Below are positions 1 to 12,535 of a stretch of 64,000 bases of DNA, piece after piece. The translations under genes were made by a program, and so were the position numbers. This DNA comes from Streptomyces bikiniensis (lineage in GTDB: Bacteria > Actinomycetota > Actinomycetes > Streptomycetales > Streptomycetaceae). Position 1 is the first letter of the stretch. The number at the start of each line of letters is the position of its first letter. The notes under the pieces are model-generated. The model was not told the origin of the DNA and made no database searches. It worked only from the letters and a program-made list of their open reading frames with translations. The stretch covers positions 124,001 through 188,000 of the forward strand of contig JNWL01000008.1 in assembly GCA_000716465.1 (NCBI GenBank), written 5' to 3'.

Positions 1-332
1 TCGGTGCCCTGGGTGCGGGGTTTGCGATCTTCTCCGTGGTCATGGCCACGATCATCGGGCCAAAGCGGTACAACAGGGCGAAACTGGAGGCGTACGAGTG
101 CGGCATCGAGCCGACGCCCACGCCTGCCGGAGGCGGCCGCTTCCCGATCAAGTACTACCTGACGGCGATGCTCTTCATCGTCTTCGACATCGAGATCGTC
201 TTCCTCTACCCCTGGGCCGTCACCTTCGACGCCCTGGGGCTTTTCGGGCTCGTGGAGATGCTGCTCTTCGTGCTCACCGTCTTCGTCGCCTACGCCTACG
301 TGTGGCGGCGCGGCGGCCTGGAATGGGACTGA
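1..332 (+). CDS. nuoA: NADH-quinone oxidoreductase subunit A (NuoA), 5' end cut by window
   Basis: Small membrane subunit of complex I, at the junction of the membrane and peripheral arms. The reading frame is open from base 3, so the start lies upstream of the window; the internal GTG at 36 and ATG at 42 fall inside the first membrane helix and are unlikely starts. Visible family features are the loop motif [10 protein letters not shown], followed by two more hydrophobic helices, the second helix with the conserved acidic stretch [11 protein letters not shown], and the ending WRRGGLEWD. About 110 residues remain of a usual 119 or so. It is followed after 17 bases by nuoB and is the first visible gene of a 14-gene nuo operon. 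The family assignment is secure. Confidence 0.96.
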   Translation, partial: GALGAGFAIFSVVMATIIGPKRYNRAKLEAYECGIEPTPTPAGGGRFPIKYYLTAMLFIVFDIEIVFLYPWAVTFDALGLFGLVEMLLFVLTVFVAYAYVWRRGGLEWD

Positions 333-349
333 GGGGCTGAGGGGCACCT

Positions 350-904
350 ATGGGACTCGAAGAGAAACTCCCGAGCGGCTTTCTGCTGACGACGGTCGAA
401 CAGGCCGCGGGCTGGGTGCGCAAGGCGTCCGTCTTCCCCGCGACCTTCGGCCTCGCCTGCTGCGCCATCGAGATGATGACCACCGGAGCCGGCCGGTACG
501 ACCTGGCCCGCTTCGGCATGGAGGTCTTCCGCGGCTCGCCGCGCCAGGCCGACCTGATGATCGTCGCCGGCCGGGTCAGCCAGAAGATGGCGCCCGTCCT
601 GCGGCAGGTCTACGACCAGATGCCCAACCCCAAGTGGGTCATCTCCATGGGCGTCTGCGCCTCCTCGGGCGGCATGTTCAACAACTACGCGATCGTCCAG
701 GGCGTCGACCACATCGTCCCGGTCGACATCTACCTGCCCGGCTGCCCGCCGCGCCCCGAGATGCTGATCGACGCGATCCTCAAGCTCCACCAGAAGATCC
801 AGACCTCCAAGCTCGGCGTGAACGCCGAGGAGGCGGCGCGCGAGGCGGAGGAGGCGGCGCTCAAGGCACTGCCGACCATCGAGTTGAAGGGTCTGCTCCG
901 GTGA
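350..904 (+). CDS. nuoB: NADH-quinone oxidoreductase subunit B (NuoB)
   Basis: Peripheral-arm subunit that holds the terminal [4Fe-4S] cluster N2, which hands electrons to menaquinone next to NuoD. The 184-residue protein shows the tandem cysteine motif ACCAIE near residue 40, the third ligand region GVCASSGG near residue 100 and the fourth in LPGCPPRPE near residue 135. The [10 protein letters not shown] segment typical of the family is present. The ATG at 350 lies 17 bases after the nuoA stop. The gene overlaps nuoC by four bases (GTGA). The length is normal and no defect is visible. Confidence 0.97.
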   Translation: MGLEEKLPSGFLLTTVEQAAGWVRKASVFPATFGLACCAIEMMTTGAGRYDLARFGMEVFRGSPRQADLMIVAGRVSQKMAPVLRQVYDQMPNPKWVISMGVCASSGGMFNNYAIVQGVDHIVPVDIYLPGCPPRPEMLIDAILKLHQKIQTSKLGVNAEEAAREAEEAALKALPTIELKGLLR

Positions 905-1632
905 GCGACGAGACACCCAACCCCGACAAGGACCTCAGCGCGCAGAACCTGCCGGGCCAGCGCGGGGACCACGGCGAGGAGGTCCGCGTCCAGCGCGGCA
1001 TGTTCGGCGCCCAGAGCGGCGGCGACACCTCCGGATACGGCGGCCTCGTCCGCTCGATCCGGCTCCCCGGCCCGGCCACCCGCCCGTACGGAGGATGGTT
1101 CGACGAGGTCGCCGACGAGCTGGAGGGCGCCCTGGAGGAACAGGGGCTGCTCCCTTCGAGCGCGATCGAGAAGACGGTCGTGGACCGCGGCGAGCTCACC
1201 TTCCACGTCGAGCGCGAGCACCTGGTCCGCACGGCCCGCACCCTGCGCGACGACCCGGCGCTCCGCTTCGAGCTCTGCACCGGCGTCTCCGGCGTGCACT
1301 ACCCGCACGACAAGGGCCGCGAGCTGCACGCCGTCTACCACCTGCGCTCGCTCACCCACGGCCGGACGATCCGCCTGGAGGTCTCGGCCCCGGACACCGA
1401 CCCGAGGATCCCGTCCCTCGTCGCCGTCTACCCGACGAACGACTGGCACGAGCGCGAGACGTACGACTTCTTCGGCATCGTCTTCGACGGCCACCCCGCC
1501 CTCACCCGGATCATGATGCCGGACGACTGGCAGGGCCACCCGCAGCGCAAGGACTACCCCCTCGGCGGCATCGCCGTCGAGTACAAGGGCGCCCAGATCC
1601 CGGCTCCGGACCAGCGGAGGTCGTACTCGTGA
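901..1632 (+). CDS. nuoC: NADH-quinone oxidoreductase subunit C (NuoC)
   Basis: 30-kDa-type peripheral subunit that packs against NuoD. The GTG at 901 overlaps the nuoB stop and was chosen because upstream in-frame sequence is antisense-like and lies inside nuoB. The 243-residue product has a hydrophilic N-terminal stretch of about 55 residues, then the family core. That core ends in the diagnostic motif [14 protein letters not shown] near residue 180 and [19 protein letters not shown] near residue 205. NuoC is separate from NuoD here, not fused as in Escherichia coli. It overlaps nuoD by four bases. Confidence 0.96.
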   Translation: MSDETPNPDKDLSAQNLPGQRGDHGEEVRVQRGMFGAQSGGDTSGYGGLVRSIRLPGPATRPYGGWFDEVADELEGALEEQGLLPSSAIEKTVVDRGELTFHVEREHLVRTARTLRDDPALRFELCTGVSGVHYPHDKGRELHAVYHLRSLTHGRTIRLEVSAPDTDPRIPSLVAVYPTNDWHERETYDFFGIVFDGHPALTRIMMPDDWQGHPQRKDYPLGGIAVEYKGAQIPAPDQRRSYS

Positions 1633-2951
1633 CCACTCCCCATGCGTCTCCGCGAGAGACGACAGAAGGCGCCGTCTACACGGTGACCGGCGGCGACTGG
1701 GACGAGGTCGTCCGGTCCGCCGCCAAGGCCGACGACGAGCGGATCGTCGTCAACATGGGCCCCCAGCACCCGTCCACCCACGGCGTGCTCCGCCTCATCC
1801 TGGAGATCGACGGCGAGACCGTCACCGAGGCCCGCTGCGGCATCGGCTACCTCCACACCGGCATCGAGAAGAACCTCGAGTACCGGACCTGGACGCAGGG
1901 CACCACCTTCGTCACGCGCATGGACTACCTCACCTCGTTCTACAACGAGACGGCGTACTGCCTCGGCGTGGAGAAGCTCCTCGGCATCACCGACCAGATC
2001 CCGGACCGCGCCAGCGTCATCCGCGTCCTGCTCATGGAGCTCAACCGGCTCTCCTCGCACCTGGTCTGCATCGCCACCGGCGGCATGGAGCTCGGCGCCA
2101 CCACGATCATGATCTACGGCTTCCGGGACCGCGAGATGATCCTGGACCTGTACGAGCTGATCACCGGCCTGCGCATGAACCACGCGTACATCCGCCCCGG
2201 CGGCCTCGCCCAGGACCTCCCGCCCGGCGCCGTCGACGCCGTGCGCGAGTTCGTGAAGACCATGAAGAAGAACCTGCCGGAGTACGACAAGCTCGCCACC
2301 GGCAACCCCATCTTCAAGGCCCGCATGCAGGACGTCGGCTACCTCGACCTCACCGGCTGCATGGCGCTCGGCGCCACCGGACCGATCCTGCGCTCCGCGG
2401 GCCTCCCGCACGACCTGCGCAAGACCGACCCGTACTGCGGCTACGAGGAGTACGACTTCGAGGTCCCCACCGCCGACACCTGCGACTCCTACGGGCGGTT
2501 CCTGATCCGCCTGGAGGAGATGCGCCAGTCGCTGCGGATCGTCGAGCAGTGCCTCGACCGCCTGGAGCCCGGCGCGGTCATGGTCGCCGACAAGAAGATC
2601 GCCTGGCCCGCGCAGCTCGCGCTCGGCACCGACGGCCTCGGCAACTCCCTCGACCACATCAAGAAGATCATGGGCACCTCCATGGAGGCCCTGATCCACC
2701 ACTTCAAGCTGGTCACCGAGGGCTTCCGGGTCCCGCCCGGCCAGGCCTACGCGGCCGTCGAGTCCCCCAAGGGCGAGCTCGGCGCGCACGTCGTCTCCGA
2801 CGGCGGCACCCGTCCCTACCGGGTCCACTTCCGCGACCCGTCCTTCACCAACCTCCAGGCCATGGCGGCGATGTGCGAGGGCGGCCAGGTCGCCGACGTC
2901 ATCGTCGCCGTCGCCTCCATCGACCCCGTGATGGGAGGCGTCGACCGATGA
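1629..2951 (+). CDS. nuoD: NADH-quinone oxidoreductase subunit D (NuoD)
   Basis: 49-kDa-type subunit related to the large subunit of NiFe hydrogenases; with NuoB it forms the quinone-reduction site. The GTG start at 1629 overlaps the nuoC stop. The 440-residue protein has a roughly 35-residue N-terminal extension, then the signature [20 protein letters not shown], the segment [10 protein letters not shown], and the C-terminal segment [15 protein letters not shown]. It is the only nuoD in this window. This matters because the second nuo cluster at 48-58 kb has none. It overlaps nuoE by four bases (ATGA). Confidence 0.97.
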   Translation: MTTPHASPRETTEGAVYTVTGGDWDEVVRSAAKADDERIVVNMGPQHPSTHGVLRLILEIDGETVTEARCGIGYLHTGIEKNLEYRTWTQGTTFVTRMDYLTSFYNETAYCLGVEKLLGITDQIPDRASVIRVLLMELNRLSSHLVCIATGGMELGATTIMIYGFRDREMILDLYELITGLRMNHAYIRPGGLAQDLPPGAVDAVREFVKTMKKNLPEYDKLATGNPIFKARMQDVGYLDLTGCMALGATGPILRSAGLPHDLRKTDPYCGYEEYDFEVPTADTCDSYGRFLIRLEEMRQSLRIVEQCLDRLEPGAVMVADKKIAWPAQLALGTDGLGNSLDHIKKIMGTSMEALIHHFKLVTEGFRVPPGQAYAAVESPKGELGAHVVSDGGTRPYRVHFRDPSFTNLQAMAAMCEGGQVADVIVAVASIDPVMGGVDR

Positions 2952-3687
2952 CCGAGCAGATCAGCCTGGGCATGCCCCAGCTCCCCGCCCCCGGCTACCC
3001 GGCGGACGTCCGCGCCCGCCTGGAGGAGGACGCGCGGGCCATCGTCGCCCGCTACCCGGACTCCCGCTCCGCGCTCCTGCCGATGCTGCACCTCGTGCAG
3101 TCCGAGGAGGGCCACGTCACCCGCACCGGCATGGCGTTCTGCGCCGACGTCCTCGGCCTCACCACCGCCGAGGTCACCGCCGTCGCCACCTTCTACACCA
3201 TGTACCGGCGCAAGCCCTCCGGCGACTACCAGGTCGGCGTCTGCACCAACACCCTCTGTGCGGTCATGGGCGGCGACGCCATCTTCGAGGAGCTCAAGGA
3301 GCACCTGGGCGTCGGCAACAACGAGACCACCGAGGACGGCAAGGTCACCCTCGAACACATCGAGTGCAACGCGGCCTGCGACTTCGCGCCCGTCGTGATG
3401 GTCAACTGGGAGTTCTTCGACAACCAGACCCCCGAGTCCGCCAAGAAGATGGTGGACGACCTGCGGGCCGGACGGACCGTCGAACCCACCCGGGGCGCCC
3501 CGCTCTGCACCTTCAAGGAGACCGCCCGCATCCTCGCCGGCTTCCCCGACGAGCGCCCCGGCGCCGTCGAGGCCACCGGCGGCGCGGGCCCCGCCTCCCT
3601 CGTCGGCCTCCGACTGGCCAAGGGCGAGCAGCCGCACCGTCGAATCGTCCACCCGCGCGGCGAGACCTCCGGACAGGAGGGGGAGTG

Positions 3688-3688
<1 letters not shown>
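2948..3688 (+). CDS. nuoE: NADH-quinone oxidoreductase subunit E (NuoE)
   Basis: 24-kDa-type subunit of the NADH-oxidising module, carrying the [2Fe-2S] cluster N1a. Four cysteine ligands are visible in the thioredoxin-like domain: CTNTLC (CX4C) and, about 40 residues later, CNAAC (CX3C). The N-terminal half has the helical segment with [13 protein letters not shown] typical of the family. The 246-residue product has a C-terminal extension of about 45 residues rich in Gly, Ala and Pro beyond the E. coli length. The ATG at 2948 overlaps the nuoD stop. Confidence 0.96.
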
Positions 3689-5039
<1,351 letters not shown>

Positions 5040-5043
<4 letters not shown>

Positions 5044-7538
5044 CCGTCACCGAGTCCGGACCGACGGGAGGCGCCGGCCCGGCCGTGCCGCCGGAGGACC
5101 TCGTCACGCTGACCATCGACGGCATCGAGGTCTCCGTCCCCAAGGGGACCCTGGTCATCCGCGCCGCCGAACAGCTCGGCATCGAGATCCCGCGCTTCTG
5201 CGACCACCCGCTCCTCGACCCCGCCGGCGCCTGCCGCCAGTGCATCGTCGAGGTCGAGGGCCAGCGCAAGCCCATGGCCTCCTGCACCATCACGTGCACC
5301 GACGGCATGGTGGTGAAGTCGCAGCTCACCAGCCCCGTCGCCGAGAAGGCCCAGCACGGCGTGATGGAGCTGCTGCTCGTCAACCACCCGCTCGACTGCC
5401 CCGTCTGCGACAAGGGCGGCGAGTGCCCCCTGCAGAACCAGGCCATGTCCCACGGACAGGCCGAGTCCCGCTTCGAGGGCGTCAAGCGCACCTACGAGAA
5501 GCCGATCCCGATCTCCACCCAGGTCCTCCTCGACCGCGAGCGCTGCGTGCTCTGCGCCCGCTGCACCCGCTTCTCCAACCAGGTCGCGGGCGACCCGATG
5601 ATCGAGCTGATCGAGCGCGGCGCGCTCCAGCAGGTCGGCACCGGCGAGGGCGACCCCTTCGAGTCGTACTTCTCCGGCAACACCATCCAGATCTGCCCGG
5701 TCGGCGCCCTCACCTCCGCCGCCTACCGCTTCCGCTCCCGCCCCTTCGACCTGGTCTCCTCGCCGTCGGTGTGCGAGCAGTGCGCGGGCGGCTGCGCCAC
5801 CCGCACCGACCACCGGCGCGGCAAGGTCATGCGGCGGCTCGCCGCCGAGGACCCGGAGGTCAACGAGGAGTGGATCTGCGACAAGGGCCGCTTCGGCTTC
5901 CGGTACGCGCAAGCGCGCGACCGGCTCACCACCCCGCTCGTACGGAACCAGGCGACCGGTGAGCTGGAGCCCGCCTCCTGGCCCGAGGCCCTGGAGGCCG
6001 CCGCCCGCGGGCTCGTCCGCGGCCGCACCGGCGTCCTGGCCGGCGGCAGGCTGACCGTCGAGGACTCCTACGCGTACGCCAAGTTCGCCCGGGTCGCCCT
6101 CGACACCAACGACGTCGACTTCCGGGCCCGGGTCCACTCCGGCGAGGAGGCCGACTTCCTGGCCTCCGCCGTCGCCGGCCGGGGACGGGACCTGGACGGC
6201 AGCGGAGTCACGTACACCTCGCTCGAAGCCGCCCCGGCCGTGCTCCTCGTCGGCCTGGAGTCCGAGGAGGAGGCCCCCGGCGTCTTCCTGCGGCTCCGCA
6301 AGGCCTGGCGCAAGCGCGGCCAGAAGACCTACGCCGTCGCCGCCTTCGCCACCCGGGGCCTGGAGAAGGCCGGCGGCACCCTGCTGCCCGCCGCCCCCGG
6401 CACCGAGACCGAATGGCTCGACGCCCTCACCTCCCGGGTCGGCCTCACCGGTGACGGGCTCGCCGCCGCCGAGGCCCTGCGCCAGGAGGGCGCCGTCCTC
6501 GCCGTCGGCGAACGCCTCGCGGGCGTGCCCGGCGCGCTCACCGCCGCCCTGCGCGCCGCCACCGCCACCGGCGCCCGGCTCGTCTGGATCCCGCGCCGCT
6601 CCGGCGAACGCGGCGCCGTCGAGGCGGGCGCGCTGCCCTCGCTGCTCCCCGGCGGCCGGCCCGCGACCCACCCCCGCGCGCGCGAGGAGGTCGCCGCCGC
6701 CTGGGGCCTGCGCGAGCTCCCCGCCCGCTACGGCCGCGACACCGGCCAGATCGTCGAGGCCGCCGCCACCGGCGAACTCGCCGCCCTGCTCGTCGGCGGC
6801 GTCGAGGTCGCCGACCTGCCGGACCCGGCACGCGCGCGCGAAGCGCTCGACGCGGCCTTCGTCGTCTCCCTGGAGCTGCGGCCCGGCGAGGTCACCGACC
6901 GCGCCGACGTCGTCCTTCCGGTCGCCGCCGTCGCCGAGAAGCCCGGCACTTTCCTCAACTGGGAGGGCAGGGCCCGGCTGTTCGAGGCCGCGCTCAAGCC
7001 GGAGCAGATGACCCGGCCGCTTGCCCCGACCGACACCCGCGTCCTGCACATGCTGGCCGACGCCCTCGACGCCCACCTGGGCCTGCCCGACCTCAGGGCC
7101 GTACGGCGGGAGCTGGACCGGCTCGGCGGCTGGGCCCACGAGCGGGCCACCGAGCCCACCGAGCCCGGCCGGCCCGCGCCCCGCACCGGCGACGGCGAGG
7201 CCGTCCTCGCCGGACACCGGCTCCTGCTCGACCTCGGCCGCCTCCAGGAGGGCGACACCGCCCTCGCCGGCACCCGGCACGCGGCCGTCGCCCGGCTCTC
7301 CGCCGCCACCGCCGCCGACACCGGCGTCAAGGACGGCGACGTCCTGGAGGTCACGGGCCCGGCCGGGTCCACCGCCCTCCCGCTCCTGGTCACCGAGATG
7401 CCCGACCGCGTCGTCTGGCTCCCGCTGAACTCGACCGGGCACGGCGTCCTCTCCGACACCGGCGCCCGCCCGGGCGACCTGGTCCGCATCGGCCCGGCGG
7501 CCCCGCGCCCCGCCGACGTCACGGAGGTGCAGGCATGA
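5040..7538 (+). CDS. nuoG: NADH-quinone oxidoreductase subunit G (NuoG)
   Basis: 75-kDa-type iron-sulfur subunit that relays electrons from NuoF toward NuoI. The N-terminal ferredoxin domain has the [2Fe-2S] cysteines [29 protein letters not shown] segment and a downstream RCVLCARC ... ICPVGAL set supply the [4Fe-4S] clusters. The later CEQCAGGC ... WICDKGR set looks like the extra N7 cluster, known only from some bacterial enzymes. The rest of the 832 residues is a degenerate molybdopterin-oxidoreductase-like domain that is very rich in Ala, Gly and Leu. The start ATG overlaps the nuoF stop, and the end overlaps nuoH. Confidence 0.96.
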
Positions 7539-8896
7539 GCGTGCCGCTCGCCGCTGAAGACCTGTCCATGTTCGGCACGGACCCCTGGTGGCTCGTGGCG
7601 CTCAAGGCCGTCTTCTGCTTCGCCTTCCTGATGGTGACCGTGCTCTTCTCCATCGTGTGGGAGCGCAAGGTCGTCGCCTGGATGCAGCTGCGCGTCGGCC
7701 CCAACCGGCACGGCCCCTGGGGCCTCCTCCAGTCCCTCGCGGACGGCATCAAGCTGATGCTCAAGGAGGACGTGATCGTCAGGAGGGCCGACAAGGTCGT
7801 CTACGTCCTCGCCCCGGTCGTCGCCGCGATCCCCGCCTTCATGGCGATCGCCGTGATCCCCTTCGGCCCGGCGGGCAACGAGGTCTCGATCTTCGGCCAC
7901 CGCACCACGATGCAGCTCACCGACCTGCCGATCGCGATGCTGTACGTCCTCGCGGTCGCCTCCGTCGGCATCTACGGCATCGTCCTCGCCGGCTGGTCCT
8001 CCGGCTCCACGTACCCCCTCCTCGGCGGACTGCGCTCCTGCGCGCAGATGATCTCCTACGAGATCGCCATGGGCGCGGCCTTCGCCTCCGTCTTCCTCTA
8101 CTCCGGGTCGATGTCGACCTCGGCGATCGTCGAGGCGCAGGCGGACCGCTGGTTCGTGATCCTGCTTCCGGTCTCGTTCATCATCTACGTCGTCACCATG
8201 GTCGGCGAGACCAACCGCGCCCCCTTCGACATGCCGGAGTCCGAGGGCGACCTCGTCGGCGGCTTCAACACCGAGTACTCGTCCATCAAGTTCGCGATGT
8301 TCATGCTCGCCGAGTACGTGAACATGGTGACGGTCTCGGCCGTGACGGTGACCCTCTTCCTGGGCGGCTGGCGGGCCCCGTACCCCGTCTCCACCTTCTG
8401 GGAGGGCGCGAACCACGGCTGGTGGCCGATGCTCTGGTTCGTGATCAAGGTGCAGCTGCTGCTGTTCTTCTTCATCTGGCTGCGCGGCACCCTGCCCCGC
8501 GTCCGCTACGACCAGCTGATGAAGCTCGGCTGGAAGGTCCTCATCCCGGTCTCCGTGGTCTGGCTGATGCTGGTCGCCACCGTCCGGGCGCTGCGCAACG
8601 AGAACATCGCGTTCACGAACATCGTCCTGTACGTGGCCGGGGCCGTGCTCGCCCTGCTCCTCCTCTCCTTCGTGGTGGACCTCTTCCGCGACCGGAAGGC
8701 GAAGGCGGCGGCGCCCGCGCCCGAGGAGGAGCGCGCCTTCGACCCGATGGCCGGAGGCTTCCCCGTACCGCCCAAGCCCGGACAGTCCCTGCCGCCCGTG
8801 CCCCGGCGCAGGTCACGGCACCAGCGGGACCTCGTTGTCAGTGGCGCCCCCGATACTGCTACTGCGAGTGATGGAAAGGAGACGGACGGTGTCTGA
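7535..8896 (+). CDS. nuoH: NADH-quinone oxidoreductase subunit H (NuoH)
   Basis: Membrane subunit that forms the quinone chamber roof and links the two arms. The 453-residue protein has about eight hydrophobic segments. The conserved loop [20 protein letters not shown], followed by FNTEYSS, lies near residue 230, and a basic cytoplasmic motif [14 protein letters not shown] lies near residue 50. It is about 100 residues longer than the E. coli protein because of a hydrophilic, Pro-rich C-terminal tail beginning near residue 385. The ribosome-binding site of nuoI lies within the end of this gene. Confidence 0.96.
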   Translation: MSVPLAAEDLSMFGTDPWWLVALKAVFCFAFLMVTVLFSIVWERKVVAWMQLRVGPNRHGPWGLLQSLADGIKLMLKEDVIVRRADKVVYVLAPVVAAIPAFMAIAVIPFGPAGNEVSIFGHRTTMQLTDLPIAMLYVLAVASVGIYGIVLAGWSSGSTYPLLGGLRSCAQMISYEIAMGAAFASVFLYSGSMSTSAIVEAQADRWFVILLPVSFIIYVVTMVGETNRAPFDMPESEGDLVGGFNTEYSSIKFAMFMLAEYVNMVTVSAVTVTLFLGGWRAPYPVSTFWEGANHGWWPMLWFVIKVQLLLFFFIWLRGTLPRVRYDQLMKLGWKVLIPVSVVWLMLVATVRALRNENIAFTNIVLYVAGAVLALLLLSFVVDLFRDRKAKAAAPAPEEERAFDPMAGGFPVPPKPGQSLPPVPRRRSRHQRDLVVSGAPDTATASDGKETDGV

Positions 8897-9470
8897 CTTC
8901 CAGAATCCGGTGGCCGGCTTCGGCGTGACCTTCAAGGCCATGTTCAAGAAGCGGCTGACCGAGCAGTACCCGGAGCAGCAGAAGACGACGGCGCCCCGCT
9001 TCCACGGCCGGCACCAGCTCAACCGCCACCCGGACGGCCTGGAGAAGTGCGTCGGCTGCGAGCTGTGCGCCTGGGCCTGTCCCGCCGACGCCATCTACGT
9101 GGAGGGCGCGGACAACACGGACGAGGAGCGCTACTCGCCCGGCGAGCGCTACGGCCGCGTCTACCAGATCAACTACGCCCGCTGCATCCTGTGCGGCCTG
9201 TGCGTCGAGGCCTGCCCCACGCGCGCGCTGACGATGACCAACGAGTTCGAACTGGCCGACTCCTCCCGGGCGAACCTGATCTACACCAAGGAGCAGCTCC
9301 TCGCCGGCCTGGAGGAGGAGATGGTCGACACCCCGCACGCCATCTTCCCGGGCATGGACGAGCAGGACTACTACCGGGGCCTGGTCACCGGGGCCGCGCC
9401 CGGCACCGTCCGCCAGACCGCCACCTCCAAGGGGGAGAAGGACGACGCCGACGAGGAGGTGGACGCGTGA
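8889..9470 (+). CDS. nuoI: NADH-quinone oxidoreductase subunit I (NuoI)
   Basis: Ferredoxin-like subunit with two [4Fe-4S] clusters (N6a/N6b) that passes electrons from NuoG to NuoB. The motifs are [12 protein letters not shown] near residue 56 and [12 protein letters not shown] near residue 100. The GTG at 8889 is chosen over the upstream ATG at 8871 because AAGGAG at 8876-8881 sits seven bases before it. That gives a 193-residue protein starting [15 protein letters not shown] and an 8-base overlap with nuoH. The tail after the second cluster is acidic. It overlaps nuoJ by four bases. Confidence 0.96.
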   Translation: MSDFQNPVAGFGVTFKAMFKKRLTEQYPEQQKTTAPRFHGRHQLNRHPDGLEKCVGCELCAWACPADAIYVEGADNTDEERYSPGERYGRVYQINYARCILCGLCVEACPTRALTMTNEFELADSSRANLIYTKEQLLAGLEEEMVDTPHAIFPGMDEQDYYRGLVTGAAPGTVRQTATSKGEKDDADEEVDA

Positions 9471-10330
9471 GCGCGCACCTCGCGGCGTACGCGACCTCCA
9501 CCGGCGAGGCCGTCCAGTTCTGGGTCCTCGGCACCGTCGCCGTGATCGGCGCGCTGTGCACGATCCTGATGCGCAGGGCCGTCCACTCCGCGCTCTGCCT
9601 CGCCGGGACCATGATCATCCTGGCGGTCTTCTACCTGGCCAACGGCGCGTACTTCCTCGGCGTCGTCCAGATCGTCGTCTACACCGGCGCGATCATGATG
9701 CTGTTCCTCTTCGTCGTCATGCTGGTCGGCGTCACGGCCGCGGACTCGCTGAAGGAGACCATCAAGGGCCAGCGCTGGTGGGCCGTCGCCTGCGGCCTCG
9801 GCTTCGGGATCCTGCTCTCCGCCGGCATCGGGAACGCCTCGCTCACCGAGTTCGCCGGCCTCGGCGCCGCGAACGGCGCGCGCGGCGGAAACGTCGAGGG
9901 CCTGGCCGCCCTCATCTTCACCAAGTACGTCTTCGCCTTCGAGATCACCGGCGCGCTCCTCATCACCGCCTCCGTCGGCGCGATGGTCCTCACCCACCGA
10001 GAGCGCACCGAACGCGCCCGCACCCAGCGCGAGCTCGCCGAGCAGCGCGTGCGCGAGGGCAAGCACGTGCCGCCGCTGCCCGCGCCCGGCGTCTACGCCC
10101 GGCACAACGCCGTGGACGTCCCGGGCCTGCTGCCCGACGGCACCCCGGCGGAGCTCACCGTCATGGGGACCCTGCGCAAGCGGGGCCAGATCCGGGACGT
10201 GTCCGCCGAGGCCATGGCCGACCTCAAGGCCCTGGAGCAGCGCTCCGAGGAACGGCTCGGCCGGGACCGGGACGCGCGCGACCAGGACGCCTTCGGCCGG
10301 GACCGGGACGAAGAGGAGGCCAACCGGTGA
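9467..10330 (+). CDS. nuoJ: NADH-quinone oxidoreductase subunit J (NuoJ)
   Basis: Membrane-arm subunit with five predicted helices in the first 175 residues. The family motif is the third helix region with [20 protein letters not shown] near residue 70, which contains the pi-bulge region known from complex I structures. At 287 residues it is about 100 longer than E. coli NuoJ. The extra length is a charged cytoplasmic C-terminal tail (from about residue 180) ending in a repeated Arg-Asp pattern (RDRDARDQD). It starts GTG at 9467, overlapping nuoI, and overlaps nuoK by four bases. Confidence 0.95.
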   Translation: MSAHLAAYATSTGEAVQFWVLGTVAVIGALCTILMRRAVHSALCLAGTMIILAVFYLANGAYFLGVVQIVVYTGAIMMLFLFVVMLVGVTAADSLKETIKGQRWWAVACGLGFGILLSAGIGNASLTEFAGLGAANGARGGNVEGLAALIFTKYVFAFEITGALLITASVGAMVLTHRERTERARTQRELAEQRVREGKHVPPLPAPGVYARHNAVDVPGLLPDGTPAELTVMGTLRKRGQIRDVSAEAMADLKALEQRSEERLGRDRDARDQDAFGRDRDEEEANR

Positions 10331-10626
10331 ATCCCGTCAACTACCTGTACCTCTCCGCCCTGCTGTTCACCATCGGCGCGGCCGGGGTGCTGATCCGGCG
10401 CAACGCGATCGTGGTCTTCATGTGCGTGGAGCTGATGCTCAACGCCTGCAACCTCGCGTTCGTCACCTTCTCCCGCATGCACGGCAACCTCGACGGACAG
10501 ATCGTCGCCTTCTTCACGATGGTCGTCGCCGCCGCGGAGGTCGTCGTCGGGCTCGCGATCATCGTGTCCGTCTTCCGTGCCCGCCACTCGGCCTCGGTCG
10601 ACGACGCAAGCCTGATGAAGCTGTGA
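10327..10626 (+). CDS. nuoK: NADH-quinone oxidoreductase subunit K (NuoK)
   Basis: Three-helix membrane subunit in the proton path, related to MrpC. The 99-residue protein has both conserved membrane glutamates: one in [14 protein letters not shown] (about residue 36) and one in [13 protein letters not shown] (about residue 72). The GTG start at 10327 overlaps the nuoJ stop. A 10-base gap follows before nuoL. Length and motifs are normal. Confidence 0.96.
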   Translation: MNPVNYLYLSALLFTIGAAGVLIRRNAIVVFMCVELMLNACNLAFVTFSRMHGNLDGQIVAFFTMVVAAAEVVVGLAIIVSVFRARHSASVDDASLMKL

Positions 10627-10636
10627 GGGGCTGACC

Positions 10637-12529
10637 GTGGAAAATCTCATCGCTCTGCTCGTCGGGGCGCCCCTGCTCGGCGCGGCCGTGCTGCTCTGCG
10701 GCGGCCGCCGGCTCGACCGGACCGGCCACTGGATCGGCACGCTCCTCGCGGCCGTCTCCTTCGCGATCGGCCTGGCGCTCTTCGCCGACATGCTCGGCAA
10801 GGGGGCCGAGGAGAGGGCCCTGTACCAGCGGCTCTTCACCTGGATCCCCGTCGAGGGCTTCCAGGCGGACATCGCCTTCCAGCTCGACCAGCTCTCCATG
10901 ACGTTCGTCCTGCTGATCAGCGGGGTCGGCACCCTCATCCACGTGTACTCCATCGGCTACATGGAGCACGACGAGCGGCGCCGCCGGTTCTTCGGCTATC
11001 TGAACCTGTTCGTCGCGGCGATGCTGCTGCTCGTCCTCGCCGACAACTACCTGCTCCTGTACTTCGGCTGGGAGGGCGTCGGCCTCGCCTCGTACCTCCT
11101 GATCGGGTTCTGGCAGCACAAGCCCAGCGCGGCCACCGCCGCGAAGAAGGCGTTCCTGGTCAACCGGGTCGGTGACATCGGCCTCTCGATCGCCATCATG
11201 ATCATGTTCACCACCTTCGGGACCTTCGCCTTCGGGCCGGTCCTGGAGGCGTCCGGGCAGGCCTCTCAGGGGACGCTGACCGCGATCGGCCTGATGCTGC
11301 TCCTCGCGGCCTGCGGCAAGTCGGCCCAGGTGCCGCTGCAGTCCTGGCTCGGGGACGCGATGGAGGGCCCGACCCCGGTCTCGGCCCTCATCCACGCGGC
11401 CACGATGGTGACCGCCGGTGTCTATCTGATCGTCCGCTCCGCCGACATCTTCAACGCGGCCCCGGACGCGCAGCTCGTCGTCACGATCGTCGGCGCCGTC
11501 ACGCTCCTCTTCGGTGCGATCGTCGGTTGCGCCAAGGACGACATCAAGAAGGCGCTGGCCGGCTCGACCATGTCGCAGATCGGCTACATGATCCTGGCGG
11601 CCGGGCTCGGCCCGATCGGCTACGTCTTCGCGATCATGCACCTGGTGACGCACGGCTTCTTCAAGGCCGGGCTCTTCCTCGGCGCCGGTTCGGTCATGCA
11701 CGGCATGAACGACGAGGTCGACATGCGGAAGTACGGCGGCCTGCGGACGTACATGCCGGTCACCTTCGTCACCTTCGGCCTCGGCTACCTCGCGATCATC
11801 GGCTTCCCCGGCCTGTCCGGCTTCTTCTCCAAGGACAAGATCATCGAGGCGGCCTTCGCGAAGGGCGGCGCCGAGGGCTGGATCCTCGGCGCGGTCACCC
11901 TGCTCGGCGCGGCCATCACCGCGTACTACATGACCCGCGTGATGCTGATGACCTTCTTCGGCGAGAAGCGCTGGCAGCCCGACGCGGACGGCAACCCGCC
12001 GCACCCGCACGAGTCGCCCAGGTCCATGGTGATCCCGATGGTGCTGCTGGCCGTCGGATCGGTCGCCGGGGGCGCGGTCTTCGAGTTCGCCGGGTTCGTG
12101 GAGTGGCTGGAGCCGGTCACCGGGTACGAGCACGGCCACCCGCCGATCGGCGCCGCGGCCGTCACCGCCTGCACCGTCGCCGTCATGGTGATCGGCGTCG
12201 GCCTGGCCTACCTCCAGTACGGGCGCCGGCCCGTCCCGGCGGTCGCCCCGCGCGGCTCGCTGCTCACCCGGGCGGCCCGCCGCGACCTGCTCCAGGACGA
12301 CTTCAACCACGCCGTCTTCGTCACGGGCGGCACGCACCTCACCCGCTCGCTCGTCTACGTCGACCACTCCCTGGTGGACGGCGTGGTCAACGGCACCGCG
12401 GCGAGCGTCGGCGGGCTCTCCGGCCGGCTGCGCAAGCTCCAGAACGGCTACGCCCGCTCGTACGCGGTCTCCATGTTCGGAGGTACGGCGGTGCTGATCG
12501 CCGCGACCCTGCTGATGAGGGCGGTGTAA
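10637..12529 (+). CDS. nuoL: NADH-quinone oxidoreductase subunit L (NuoL)
   Basis: Largest antiporter-like proton-pumping subunit, at the distal end of the membrane arm. The 630-residue protein has the helix-5 glutamate in [19 protein letters not shown] near residue 150. It also has the ion-channel core around [16 protein letters not shown], and [19 protein letters not shown] near residue 300. The C-terminal part carries the long lateral helix expected for NuoL. The GTG start at 10637 lies 10 bases after nuoK. nuoM follows after six bases. Confidence 0.96.
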   Translation: MENLIALLVGAPLLGAAVLLCGGRRLDRTGHWIGTLLAAVSFAIGLALFADMLGKGAEERALYQRLFTWIPVEGFQADIAFQLDQLSMTFVLLISGVGTLIHVYSIGYMEHDERRRRFFGYLNLFVAAMLLLVLADNYLLLYFGWEGVGLASYLLIGFWQHKPSAATAAKKAFLVNRVGDIGLSIAIMIMFTTFGTFAFGPVLEASGQASQGTLTAIGLMLLLAACGKSAQVPLQSWLGDAMEGPTPVSALIHAATMVTAGVYLIVRSADIFNAAPDAQLVVTIVGAVTLLFGAIVGCAKDDIKKALAGSTMSQIGYMILAAGLGPIGYVFAIMHLVTHGFFKAGLFLGAGSVMHGMNDEVDMRKYGGLRTYMPVTFVTFGLGYLAIIGFPGLSGFFSKDKIIEAAFAKGGAEGWILGAVTLLGAAITAYYMTRVMLMTFFGEKRWQPDADGNPPHPHESPRSMVIPMVLLAVGSVAGGAVFEFAGFVEWLEPVTGYEHGHPPIGAAAVTACTVAVMVIGVGLAYLQYGRRPVPAVAPRGSLLTRAARRDLLQDDFNHAVFVTGGTHLTRSLVYVDHSLVDGVVNGTAASVGGLSGRLRKLQNGYARSYAVSMFGGTAVLIAATLLMRAV

Positions 12530-12535
12530 CTCCCC

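Noticed and set aside
36..44. GTG at 36 or ATG at 42 as the nuoA start
   Set aside because: They lie within the first membrane helix, and the frame with family-like residues continues to the window edge.
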